Positions 1-5,897 of a DNA stretch of 6,401 bases are shown piece after piece (position 1 is the stretch's first letter; every line of letters begins with the position of its first letter). This DNA is from JAYPUG01 sp038117265 (GTDB taxonomy: Bacteria > Pseudomonadota > Alphaproteobacteria > UBA6615). The notes beneath the pieces are model-generated. The model did not search any database. It was not told where the DNA came from and saw only the letters and a program-made list of their open reading frames with translations. The translations under genes were made by a program, and so were the position numbers. The stretch is from contig JAYOFO010000110.1 of assembly GCA_038117265.1 (NCBI GenBank), forward strand, positions 1 through 6,401, read 5' to 3'.

Positions 1-1
1 G

Positions 2-661
2 GGCCGTGGCGAACGCCGCGCGGGCCTCGGCGGTGACCATGCCCTCGGCGAGACGCGCCAGCGCCTCGCCCTGGGCCGACGCGATCTCGGTGCGTTCGGG
101 TGCGAGCGCGCGGGCGCGGGCGAGCGCGACGGACGCGCCGGCAAGATCGCCGGAGACGAGGTGCAGCCGGCCCAGGTCGAACCAGGCCTGCGCGTCCTGG
201 GGGTCGGCCTCTATGCGTGCCCGGACCGCGTCGAGCCGCGCACGCGCCTCGGCGACGAGGCCCGAGGGTTCGGCGGGGGCGGCGTCGCGGCCCGCGAAGG
301 GTTCGCCGGGCTGGCCGGGGGAGCCGAGATCGAGATACAGCGACAAGGCGACCAGCGGGACGGCGAGCGCGACCGCTGCCGCGAGCGCCAGGTGCCGGCG
401 CCCGCCCGCACGGCCCGTCAGCCCCGCCGCGCGTCCGGCGGCGAGCAGGCGACGTTCGATCTCGATCCGTGCGGCCTCGGCCTGTCCGTCGTCGATCAGC
501 CCGCGGGTGCGGTCGCGTTCCAGTTCCTGGAGCTGGTCGTAATAGACGGCCGCGTCATAGGCGGCGCGCGTTGCGTCATCCGGCTTGGCGCGGAGCAGGG
601 GCCAGACGGTCCAGGCAAGCAGCGCGCCGGTCAGCCCGGCCAGGATGATCCAGAAGATCAT
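2..661 (-). CDS. ccmI: CcmI, cytochrome c biogenesis TPR protein (5' part, cut by left edge)
   Basis: CcmI is the apocytochrome chaperone of the haem ligation complex: it binds the C-terminal end of apocytochromes in the periplasm and works with CcmF and CcmH. I translated 220 residues from the ATG at 661 to the window edge without a stop. Residues 2-23 form a first membrane helix (start MIFWIILAGL). Residues 39-75 are a charged helix containing VYYDQLQELERDRTRGLID, the cytoplasmic coiled-coil signature of the family. A second membrane helix spans about 91-110, and TPR-like helices begin near 140 (AWFDLGRLHLVSGDLAGA at 159-176). Family members are commonly 350-450 residues, so the C-terminal TPR region is missing here. 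The start overlaps the ccmH stop as ATGA (658-661), implying translational coupling; no clear Shine-Dalgarno precedes it. Being a separate gene, it differs from the enterobacterial CcmH-CcmI fusion. Identification is confident; the end is unknown. Confidence 0.93.
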   Translation of the reverse strand, partial: MIFWIILAGLTGALLAWTVWPLLRAKPDDATRAAYDAAVYYDQLQELERDRTRGLIDDGQAEAARIEIERRLLAAGRAAGLTGRAGGRRHLALAAAVALAVPLVALSLYLDLGSPGQPGEPFAGRDAAPAEPSGLVAEARARLDAVRARIEADPQDAQAWFDLGRLHLVSGDLAGASVALARARALAPERTEIASAQGEALARLAEGMVTAEARAAFATA

Positions 662-1284
662 GTGTGCTGGCTGCCGGCGCCGGTGTTGCCTGCCTGATCG
701 TCATGGGTCGGGTCCGCCGCGGGCGGCGCGTCGCGATGGTCCTCGCCGCGCAATCCCGTCCCCAGTTCGTCGCGGAAGGCGCTGTGTTGCGGCGGCCGTG
801 GCGGGCTGGCGGCGATTCGCTCGAACAGCGCGTCGAGTTCCGCCCGGTCTTCGGGCGACAGCGGGTTTAGCGCGGCGTTGGCGGCGCGCCGGCGCTCGTA
901 GGTGCGGAAGAACATGACCGCCAGGGTCGCGATCACCACGGCCATGATGGGCGGGCCGAGCCAGAGCGCCAGGGTGTTCGGCTGGAAGGGCGGCTTGAGC
1001 AGGACGAAGTCGCCGTATCGCGCGACGATATAGTCGACCACCTGATCGTCGGTGTCGCCAGCGACCAGCCGCTCGCGCACCAGCAGGCGCAGATCGCGCG
1101 CGATCTCGGCGTCGGAATCGTCGATCGACTGGTTCTGGCAGACCACGCAGCGAAGTTCGGCCGAGATCTCCCGCGCACGCGCCTCGAGGGCGGGGTCGGC
1201 GAGGACCTCGTCGGGCTGGACGGCTCCGACGGGGCCGAAGGGCAGCAGCAGGCCGATCGCCAGCGCGGTGATAAGTGCCTTCAT
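658..1284 (-). CDS. ccmH: CcmH, thiol-disulfide oxidoreductase of haem ligation complex, long C-terminal tail
   Basis: CcmH is the membrane-anchored thioredoxin-like partner of CcmF and CcmI that helps keep apocytochrome CXXCH cysteines reduced. The 208-residue product has a signal/anchor at 1-21 and the family signature LRCVVCQNQSI with redox cysteines C46 and C49. It also has the conserved YGDFVLLKPPF at 90-100 and a membrane helix at about 106-126 followed by positive residues (RTYERRR). A 79-residue tail (130-208) follows. It holds a short charged helix with SPEDRAELDALF, then a Pro/His/Asp/Gly-rich, probably disordered stretch. Typical stand-alone CcmH proteins are about 130-165 residues, so the tail is extra. 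The start is the ATG at 1284, giving a proper signal sequence; it overlaps the ccmG stop as ATGA, and a GAGG lies about 10 nt upstream. The stop overlaps the ccmI start in the same way. The alternative name CcmL/CycL is used in rhizobia. Confidence 0.95.
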   Translation of the reverse strand: MKALITALAIGLLLPFGPVGAVQPDEVLADPALEARAREISAELRCVVCQNQSIDDSDAEIARDLRLLVRERLVAGDTDDQVVDYIVARYGDFVLLKPPFQPNTLALWLGPPIMAVVIATLAVMFFRTYERRRAANAALNPLSPEDRAELDALFERIAASPPRPPQHSAFRDELGTGLRGEDHRDAPPAADPTHDDQAGNTGAGSQHT

Positions 1285-1829
1285 CGACCTGCGGCCTCGC
1301 GCAGCTGCGGGAGGATCTTGTCGTTCAGCACGTCCACCGTGATCGGACCCGCATGCTTGTAGATGATCGTGCCGGATGCATCGATGATGAAGGTTTCGGG
1401 GACCCCCGTCACCCCCCACTCCAGCGAGGCGCGCGCATCGGCATCACGGCCGACCGCCTTGTAGGGGTTGCCGTGGCGCGCGAGCCAGGTCTGCGCATCC
1501 GCGGGCTTGTCGCGATGGTTGATGCCGTAGACGGGAAAGCCGTCCTCGGCGAGTCGGGTGATCAGCGGGTGTTCGGCCAGGCACGGCACGCACCAGGATG
1601 CGAACACGTTGACCAGCGAGACCGTGCCCCGGAGATCGGCGGTCGAAAAGCCGCCGGGGATGCCATCGGCGACCGCCGGCAGGTCGATCGCCGGCGCCGG
1701 CTTGCCGACCAATGGCGAAGGCAGGCGCGACGGGTCGTTGTTGCGTTCGCTGTCGGTGAGCAGCGCGGCCATCACACCGACGAGCAGCACGAACAGGGCG
1801 ACCGGCAGGATGACGGCAAGGCGCCGCAT
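1281..1829 (-). CDS. ccmG: CcmG (DsbE), periplasmic thiol-disulfide interchange protein
   Basis: CcmG is a membrane-tethered thioredoxin-fold reductant that passes electrons to CcmH and apocytochrome c. The 182-residue product starts with an uncleaved anchor (residues 1-25, MRRLAVILPVALFVLLVG). The active site WCVPC has cysteines at 80 and 83, and the cis-proline loop GVPETF (P144) faces it. The stretch YGINHRDKPADAQTWL at 101-116 matches the family's typical YGVNYKD-type segment. Length is normal for CcmG/DsbE (about 175-195). The ATG at 1829 was chosen over upstream in-frame starts because it begins directly at the anchor. It also lies 4 nt after the ccmF stop, with AGAGTAGGG as a plausible Shine-Dalgarno overlapping that stop. 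The 3' end overlaps ccmH by 4 bases. Confidence 0.96.
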   Translation of the reverse strand: MRRLAVILPVALFVLLVGVMAALLTDSERNNDPSRLPSPLVGKPAPAIDLPAVADGIPGGFSTADLRGTVSLVNVFASWCVPCLAEHPLITRLAEDGFPVYGINHRDKPADAQTWLARHGNPYKAVGRDADARASLEWGVTGVPETFIIDASGTIIYKHAGPITVDVLNDKILPQLREAAGR

Positions 1830-1833
1830 GGCC

Positions 1834-3846
1834 CTACTCTGCGGGTGCCGGCCGCGGCGGGGCGGACGCGCGTGCGGTTGCGCGGCGCGGCGCGCCGACC
1901 CGGTGGCGCCGGTCGCTGAGCGACAGCAGGCCGCCGCACACAATCACCAGCGCACCGAGCCAGATCCACGGCACCAGCGGGTTGACGAAGAACCGCACGG
2001 TCCAGGAATCCGCCGTCTCGGGGGTGCGGCCGCGCTCGCCGATCACACCGTAGAGGTCGGCGAGCAAGGTGGTATGGATGCCGGCCTCGGTGGTCGTCTG
2101 GCTGGCGACGGGGAAGAATCGGCGCTCGGCGGTCAGCGTCGCGACGTGCCGGCCCGCCTCGGACACGGCCAGGGTGGCGCGCTCGAACATGTAGTTCGGA
2201 CCGCGGCCCTCGCCGACGCTCATCAGGGTGACGGTGTAGCCCGCGCCATCGGCGGATTCGCCGGGCTTCAGGGTGGTCACCAGTTCGCCGCGCCAGGCCG
2301 AGGAGCCGGTGATGCCGACGATCATTATCGCGAGGCCGAGATGGGCCAGGGTCATGCCGCTCGCCGCGCGGGGCAAGCCCGAGAGCCTGCGCAGGCTGTC
2401 GGCGAGGGGGATGGCGAAGAGCTGGATGCGCGCCGCCCATTCGGCGAGCGTGCCGGCCGCCAGCCAGGCCGCCAGTCCCATGGCTAGGGGCGCGAGGACC
2501 GGGCCGTCGGGAACGGCGGCGAAGGTTGCCGCGATGGCGGCGAGGGTCGCGATTGCGGCCGGGATGAGCTTGCGTGCGGCGACGGACAGTTTGCCCCGCT
2601 TCCAGGCCAGCAGCGGGCCGAAGGCCATCAGGAACACCAGCGGCACCATGATCGGGCCGAAGGTGGCGTTGAAGAAGGGCGGGCCGACCGAGACGCGCGC
2701 CGCACCGCCCGTCAGCGCCTCGAGGATCAGCGGGTAGAGCGTTCCCAGCAGCACGGTCGCGGCGGCCAGGGTGAGCAGCATGTTGTTGGCGACCAAGGCG
2801 CTCTCGCGGCTGATCGGGGCGAACAGGCCGCCGCCCTGCATCCGCGGCGCGCGCAGGGCGAACAGCGTCAGCGCGCCGCCGATGGCGAGTGCCAGGATCG
2901 CCAGGATGAACACGCCGCGCTCCGGGTCGGTCGCGAACGCGTGCACCGAGGTGAGCACGCCGGACCGCACCAGGAAGGTGCCGAGCAGGCTCATGGCGAA
3001 GGTCAGGATCGCTAGCAGGATCGTCCAGCTCTTCAGGGCGTCGCGCTTCTCGACGACGATGGCGGAATGCAGCAGGGCGGTGCCGAACAGCCAGGGCATG
3101 AAGCTGGCATTCTCGACCGGGTCCCAGAACCACCAGCCGCCCCAGCCGAGCTCGTAATAGGCCCACCAGCTGCCCAGCGCGATGCCGCCGGTCAGGAAGG
3201 TCCAGGCGGCCAGGGTCCAGGGGCGCACCCAGCGCGCCCATGCCGCATCGACACGGCCCTCGATCAGCGCGGCGATGGCGAAGGAGAAGGCCATCGAGAA
3301 GCCGACATAGCCGAGATAGAGGAGCGGCGGGTGGAAGGCGAGGCCCGGGTCCTGCAGCAGCGGGTTCAGCCCGCTGCCGTCGGCCGGTGCCGGCACCAGC
3401 CGCGCGAAGGGATTCGAGGTGAAGACGACGAAGGCGAGGAAGGCGACACCGATCATCGCCTGAACGGCCAGAACGCGCGCCTTGAGGCTTAGCGGCAGGT
3501 TCCGCCCGAACAGCGCGACGGCGGCGCTGAACAGCGCCAGCACGAGCACCCAGAGCAGCATCGAGCCCTCGTGGTTCCCCCACACGCCGCTGACCTTGTA
3601 GAGCATCGGCTTCAGCGAATGGCTGTTCTGGAACACGACGGCGAGCGAGAAGTCCGACGTCACGAAGCCATGGGTCAGTGCCGCGAACGCGAGCAGCAGC
3701 ATTGCGGCCTGTGCGATCGCCGTGCGTCCGGCGAGCCGCATCAGGCCGGCATCGCCGCGTGCCGCGCCGACCAGCGGCACGGTTGCCTGCACGGCGGCGA
3801 GCACGAGCGCGAGGATCAGGGCGAACTGGCCGATCTCGGCGATCAC
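1834..3846 (-). CDS. ccmF: CcmF, haem lyase core subunit of System I
   Basis: CcmF is the large inner-membrane subunit that takes haem from holo-CcmE and ligates it to apocytochrome c together with CcmH and CcmI. The 670-residue product is polytopic. The tryptophan-rich WWD domain lies at about 228-252 (core ELGWGGWWFWDPVENASF). Histidines H172 (FHPP), H260 (LLHS), H302 (TSVHAF) and H502 (AHLG) sit where the family places its four haem-ligand histidines. A soluble periplasmic domain occupies about 515-615, and a last membrane helix about 625-642 is followed by a basic, Pro/Ala-rich tail. E. coli CcmF is about 647 residues, so length is normal. I chose the GTG at 3846 because VIAEIGQFALIL aligns with the usual CcmF N-terminus and because it overlaps the ccmE stop as GTGA. 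An in-frame start at 3882 would add 12 residues inside ccmE. The Shine-Dalgarno is weak, so translational coupling to ccmE is likely. Confidence 0.97.
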   Translation of the reverse strand: MIAEIGQFALILALVLAAVQATVPLVGAARGDAGLMRLAGRTAIAQAAMLLLAFAALTHGFVTSDFSLAVVFQNSHSLKPMLYKVSGVWGNHEGSMLLWVLVLALFSAAVALFGRNLPLSLKARVLAVQAMIGVAFLAFVVFTSNPFARLVPAPADGSGLNPLLQDPGLAFHPPLLYLGYVGFSMAFSFAIAALIEGRVDAAWARWVRPWTLAAWTFLTGGIALGSWWAYYELGWGGWWFWDPVENASFMPWLFGTALLHSAIVVEKRDALKSWTILLAILTFAMSLLGTFLVRSGVLTSVHAFATDPERGVFILAILALAIGGALTLFALRAPRMQGGGLFAPISRESALVANNMLLTLAAATVLLGTLYPLILEALTGGAARVSVGPPFFNATFGPIMVPLVFLMAFGPLLAWKRGKLSVAARKLIPAAIATLAAIAATFAAVPDGPVLAPLAMGLAAWLAAGTLAEWAARIQLFAIPLADSLRRLSGLPRAASGMTLAHLGLAIMIVGITGSSAWRGELVTTLKPGESADGAGYTVTLMSVGEGRGPNYMFERATLAVSEAGRHVATLTAERRFFPVASQTTTEAGIHTTLLADLYGVIGERGRTPETADSWTVRFFVNPLVPWIWLGALVIVCGGLLSLSDRRHRVGAPRRATARASAPPRPAPAE

Positions 3847-4298
3847 TTCGTCGTACCCACGGCCGCGCCCCCCGGTTTCCACTGGCCGCTCTCGCGCAGT
3901 GCGTCGGCCACCTCCTTGGGTATGTAGGTCTCGTCGTGCTTGGCCAGAACCTCGCGCGCAACGAAGGTGCCGTCGGGCCCCAGCGTGCCCTCGGCGACCA
4001 CGCCCTGCCCTTCGCGGAACAGGTCGGGCAGCACGCCCGTATAGCTGGCGGCGATGGCGCGGTTCAGGTCGGTCACGCGGAAATGGGTGGTGGCCCCCTC
4101 GCTGCGCACGCTGCCCTCCTCGACCAGCCCGCCCAACCGGAACACCGTGTCGGGCACCTCGCTACGCTCGGCGAGCTGGCTCGGGGTGAAGAAGAAGACC
4201 AGCGAATCCTCGACCGCGGAAAGCACCAACGCGGCCGCGGCGCCCAGCAGGCCCAGCGACACGGCGACGACCATCAGCCGGCGGTGCTTGCGCTTCAT
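3843..4298 (-). CDS. ccmE: CcmE, periplasmic haem chaperone
   Basis: CcmE binds haem covalently through a histidine and shuttles it from the CcmABCD side to CcmF. The 151-residue product has a basic N-terminus (MKRKHRR) and one membrane anchor at about 8-28. An OB-fold periplasmic domain follows, with FRLGGLVEEGSV at 53-64 and FRVTDLNR at 73-80. The haem-attachment motif AKHDETY has H121 as the expected covalent ligand and Y125 as the axial tyrosine. The flexible tail after IPKEV is short. This is the ordinary HxxxY type, not the CXXXY variant of some archaea and delta-proteobacteria. Start ATG at 4298 overlaps the ccmD stop as ATGA and has a strong GGAGG Shine-Dalgarno within the end of ccmD. 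The stop overlaps the ccmF GTG. Length and architecture are typical. Confidence 0.97.
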   Translation of the reverse strand: MKRKHRRLMVVAVSLGLLGAAAALVLSAVEDSLVFFFTPSQLAERSEVPDTVFRLGGLVEEGSVRSEGATTHFRVTDLNRAIAASYTGVLPDLFREGQGVVAEGTLGPDGTFVAREVLAKHDETYIPKEVADALRESGQWKPGGAAVGTTK

Positions 4299-4501
4299 GC
4301 GTCGGCCTCCGAACCGCGACGGCGGCGGCGCTCGGGGGCGGCGGCCTCGGCGGCGCGCAGGTCGGCCTCGCTGGCGCGCAGCCGGCGCACGCTGGCGATC
4401 GCCATGCCGGCGAGCACGAGGGTGGCGATGGCGATCGCCGGCCAGACGAAGGCGGCGTAGCCGCCCATGTCCAGAAATGCCTTGATGTCTTCCACGATCA
4501 C
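4295..4501 (-). CDS. ccmD: CcmD, small membrane subunit of haem exporter
   Basis: CcmD is a small single-pass membrane protein needed to release haem-loaded CcmE from the CcmABC complex. The 68-residue product contains the family hallmark FLDMGGYAAFVWPA at 9-22. A membrane helix runs about 15-38, followed by a positively charged cytoplasmic segment (SVRRLRASEADLRAAE) and an Arg-rich end (PERRRRRG). The start is read as GTG at 4501; a second in-frame GTG two codons later (4495) is an alternative. AGG four nt upstream is a weak ribosome-binding site. Its 3' end overlaps ccmE as ATGA. Unlike in most ccm operons it does not directly follow ccmC: a cytochrome c gene and 141 nt of non-coding DNA lie in between. 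Confidence 0.92.
   Translation of the reverse strand: MIVEDIKAFLDMGGYAAFVWPAIAIATLVLAGMAIASVRRLRASEADLRAAEAAAPERRRRRGSEADA
4306..4310 (-). promoter_or_regulatory. Shine-Dalgarno of ccmE
   Basis: On the minus strand GGAGG stands 7 nt before the ccmE ATG, inside the last codons of ccmD. It is the clearest ribosome-binding site in the window and supports the ATG at 4298. It suggests ccmE can recruit ribosomes independently as well as by coupling to ccmD. Confidence 0.7.
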
Positions 4502-4642
4502 GGAACCTGCTTGGTCAGGCGCGCGGCAAGACGCGACGAAATCAGGGGCTTGTTAGCGGTTTTTTGCCGCCTCGCCCATAGCCGGCGGGTCACATTGGCG
4601 TGGCAAGGCGACGCGGACGCCGCTCTGCGGGTCGCCATTCGC
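4502..4642. other. Intergenic region between cytochrome c gene and ccmD
   Basis: These 141 nt separate the cytochrome c stop from the ccmD start. I see no ORF with family signatures. The part next to the cytochrome stop holds a GC-rich stem-loop (annotated separately). Further downstream lie a weak promoter-like pair (TTGCCA at 4601-4606 and GCTATG at 4577-4582, minus strand, 18-nt spacer) and a run of six A flanked by a 4-bp GCGG/CCGC inverted pair (4556-4570). Whether ccmD-I is transcribed from here or by read-through cannot be decided from sequence alone. Confidence 0.6.
4607..4636 (-). terminator. Stem-loop just after the cytochrome c stop (possible terminator or mRNA-stabilising hairpin)
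   Basis: Read on the minus strand, GGCGAC (4631-4636) pairs with GTCGCC (4607-4612). Inside, a GCGG segment can pair either with the CCGC before it (loop AGA) or with the CCGC after it (loop CGT). The second option stacks on the outer stem to give about 10 bp with a 7-nt bulge. The structure begins 6 nt after the cytochrome stop, where a terminator or 3'-protecting hairpin would be expected. No U-tract follows (only TTGCC), so it is not a canonical intrinsic terminator. GC-rich DNA yields such stems by chance fairly often, hence low confidence. Confidence 0.3.
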
Positions 4643-5023
4643 CTATTGAGTGACGCTCTTCAGGTAGGCGATGACGTTCTCGCGGTCCTCGTCCTTCTTC
4701 AGGCCGGGGAACGACATGCGCGTCTTCGGCACAGATTCGCGCGGGTTCTCGAGATACTCCTCGAGATTCTCTTCGTTCCACACGATGCCGGAGTCGCGCA
4801 TGGCCTTGGAATAGTTGAACCCGTTGTCGCGTCCGGCGGCCGTGGCGCCAAAGATACCCCAAAGATTGGGGCCGACCTTGTTGGCGCCGCCTTCTTCGAC
4901 GGTGTGACAGGCCTGGCAACGGCGGAACACCTTGGCGCCGGCTTCAACATCCTGTGCCAGGACCAGGGTGGGCGTGACGATGGTGGCGGCCGCGAACGCG
5001 ACAGAAACGAAGATGGATTTCAC
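4643..5023 (-). CDS. Monohaem class I c-type cytochrome (cytochrome c2-like)
   Basis: This is a soluble periplasmic electron carrier, and itself a substrate for the surrounding maturation genes. The 126-residue precursor has a Sec signal peptide (about 1-23, likely cleaved after VLA before QDVEAG), giving a mature protein of about 103 residues. The single haem site is CQACH (C36, C39, H40). Next come the class I features KVGPNLWGIFG at 49-59 and a NYSKAM segment at 70-75. M103 in TRMSFPGL is the probable sixth haem ligand, and a C-terminal helix ends DRENVIAYLKSV. The GTG at 5023 is chosen because it starts directly at the signal peptide and has GAGAG 8 nt upstream. A longer in-frame reading back to 5104 would add 27 residues with no signal character. 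By rough hand count its G+C (about 62%) is a little below the flanking ccm genes. The electron partner is unknown: it could be a terminal oxidase, the bc1 complex or another reductase. It sits between ccmC and ccmD, an unusual place. Confidence 0.93.
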   Translation of the reverse strand: MKSIFVSVAFAAATIVTPTLVLAQDVEAGAKVFRRCQACHTVEEGGANKVGPNLWGIFGATAAGRDNGFNYSKAMRDSGIVWNEENLEEYLENPRESVPKTRMSFPGLKKDEDRENVIAYLKSVTQ

Positions 5024-5063
5024 GGTCTGGACTCTCTGCAATCGGGGGACACGGGAGTAGGTA

Positions 5064-5093
5064 GTTCTAGGACACACACCGGCTAGGAGGCAA
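5064..5093 (-). promoter_or_regulatory. Candidate promoter for the cytochrome c gene
   Basis: On the minus strand TTGCCT (5088-5093) resembles a -35 box and TAGAAC (5064-5069) a -10 box, each 4 of 6 to the sigma-70 consensus, with an 18-nt spacer. Transcription would begin near 5057, about 34 nt before the GTG start, a sensible leader length. The match is weak and is based only on the consensus. Confidence 0.25.
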
Positions 5094-5121
5094 CGCACGG
5101 ACATTCACCGGTTCGGGAGGC
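5070..5121. repeat. Two-copy imperfect direct repeat upstream of the cytochrome c gene
   Basis: Plus-strand positions 5099-5121 and 5070-5091 are near-copies about 29 nt apart, separated by 7 nt. Both follow the pattern GGACA..CACCGG...GG.AGGC. The first 13 bases agree at 11 positions, and the rest agree after one single-base gap (about 18 of 23 overall by hand). A shortened third copy may lie at 5047-5061 (GGACACGGGAGTAGG). It could be a tandem regulator-binding site or the remains of a local duplication; the upstream edge of the candidate promoter falls within the promoter-proximal copy. Confidence 0.5.
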
Positions 5122-5130
5122 GCCCGGGCG
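5121..5130. repeat. Perfect 10-bp palindrome at the ccmC stop
   Basis: CGCCCGGGCG is its own reverse complement and directly abuts the ccmC TGA. It has no loop and no following U-tract, so it is not a usual terminator. It may be a fortuitous GC palindrome or part of a site with the adjacent direct repeat. Confidence 0.35.
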
Positions 5131-5850
5131 TCATTCCGCGGCCGATAGCCGCAGGGCGCGGGCGCGGGCCGCGTTCAGGTCGGCGCGCATGCGCACGAGC
5201 AGGATCGTTGCGAAGTAGAGCGTGAAGGCCAGCGCCATGAGCAGCAGCGGCGTCAGCATCGCGGGATCGATCGACGGCGCGTCGAGGCGCGTCACGCTGG
5301 CCGGCTGGTGCAGCGTGTTCCACCAGTCGACCGAGAACTTGATGACCGGGATGTTCACGAACCCCACGAGCGCCAGCACGGCGGCCGCGCGTGCGCCGCG
5401 CTGCGGATTGTCGAAGGCGTGGGTCAGGGCGATGTGGCCGAGATACAGGAAGAACAGGACCAGCACCGAGGTCAGGCGCGCATCCCACACCCACCAGGTG
5501 CCCCAGGTCGGCTTGCCCCAGAGGCTGCCGGTGGTCAGCACGATGATCGTGAAACCCGCGCCGATGGGTGCCGCCGCGCGCGCCGCGACGTCGGCGAGCG
5601 GGTGTTTCCAGACCAGCGAGACCGCGCTCATCGCGGCAATGAAGGTGTAGGTGGCCATCGCCATCCAGGCCGAGGGCACGTGGACGTACATGATCCGCAC
5701 GGTCTCGCCCTGCTGGTAGTCGGCGGGCGAGGCAAACAGCGCGAACCAGATGCCGGCCGCAAAGACCAGTATGGTGGCGGCCGTCGACCAGGGCAGGACG
5801 CGCGCGGCGAGGCGCGAGAACCGGGCAGGATTGGCGAAGCGGTGGAACAC
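5131..5850 (-). CDS. ccmC: CcmC, haem-handling membrane protein that loads CcmE
   Basis: CcmC presents haem at the periplasmic face of the inner membrane for covalent attachment to CcmE. The 239-residue product has about six membrane helices. The WWD domain lies at 111-126 (WGKPTWGTWWVWDARL), and the two haem-ligand histidines fall at H57 (MYVHVPSAW) and H181 (NTLHQP), matching E. coli positions 60 and 184. Length is normal. The start is GTG at 5850; the following FHRFANPARFSRLAARVLPW is the typical CcmC N-terminus. It lies 47 nt after the ccmB stop. The start is preceded by three tandem GACC units and no good Shine-Dalgarno (only ACGGA about 11 nt away). The next gene downstream is a cytochrome c gene rather than the usual ccmD. 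Confidence 0.96.
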   Translation of the reverse strand: MFHRFANPARFSRLAARVLPWSTAATILVFAAGIWFALFASPADYQQGETVRIMYVHVPSAWMAMATYTFIAAMSAVSLVWKHPLADVAARAAAPIGAGFTIIVLTTGSLWGKPTWGTWWVWDARLTSVLVLFFLYLGHIALTHAFDNPQRGARAAAVLALVGFVNIPVIKFSVDWWNTLHQPASVTRLDAPSIDPAMLTPLLLMALAFTLYFATILLVRMRADLNAARARALRLSAAE

Positions 5851-5862
5851 GGTCGGTCGGTC
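5851..5862. repeat. Short tandem repeat abutting the ccmC start
   Basis: Three GGTC units on the plus strand (GACC x3 on the coding strand) touch the GTG start of ccmC, occupying the place where a Shine-Dalgarno would lie. The remaining ccmB-ccmC gap (5863-5897) shows nothing notable. Confidence 0.5.
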
Positions 5863-5897
5863 CGTCGTGGGCTGTCGGGGCGGGTTGCCGGTAAAGA

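Larger units (their letters stand above)
5024..5130. other. Intergenic region between ccmC and cytochrome c gene
   Basis: This 107-nt leader holds no gene. In transcription order it contains a perfect 10-bp palindrome directly after the ccmC stop, two copies of an imperfect direct repeat, a weak promoter-like pair, and the GAGAG ribosome-binding site (5032-5036) of the cytochrome gene. Its length and content contrast with the overlapping junctions downstream and suggest that the cytochrome gene has its own expression signals. Confidence 0.6.

Noticed and set aside
6..697. Several plus-strand open frames at the left edge
   Set aside because: The minus strand here reads cleanly as CcmI with two membrane helices and TPR-like repeats; the plus-strand frames are Arg/Ala-rich shadows.
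1558..2487. 309-codon open frame on the plus strand
   Set aside because: It lies antisense to ccmG and ccmF, is low-complexity Arg/Gly/Ala-rich, matches no family I know, and comes from the scarcity of stops in GC-rich DNA.
1772..3961. 729-codon frame on the minus strand in another phase from ccmF
   Set aside because: Its product is almost entirely Arg/Pro/Ala-rich with no domain. The ccmF frame over the same DNA has a full family match including WWD motif and haem-ligand histidines.
4556..4570. GCGG-T6-GCCGC on the plus strand as an intrinsic terminator
   Set aside because: The T-run is in the loop, not after the stem. The stem is only 4 bp, no plus-strand gene ends here, and on the minus strand the run is A6.
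5024..5104. N-terminal extension of the cytochrome c to 5104
   Set aside because: The extra 27 residues lack signal-peptide character and would bury a good signal peptide internally. The GTG at 5023 has a suitable ribosome-binding site.
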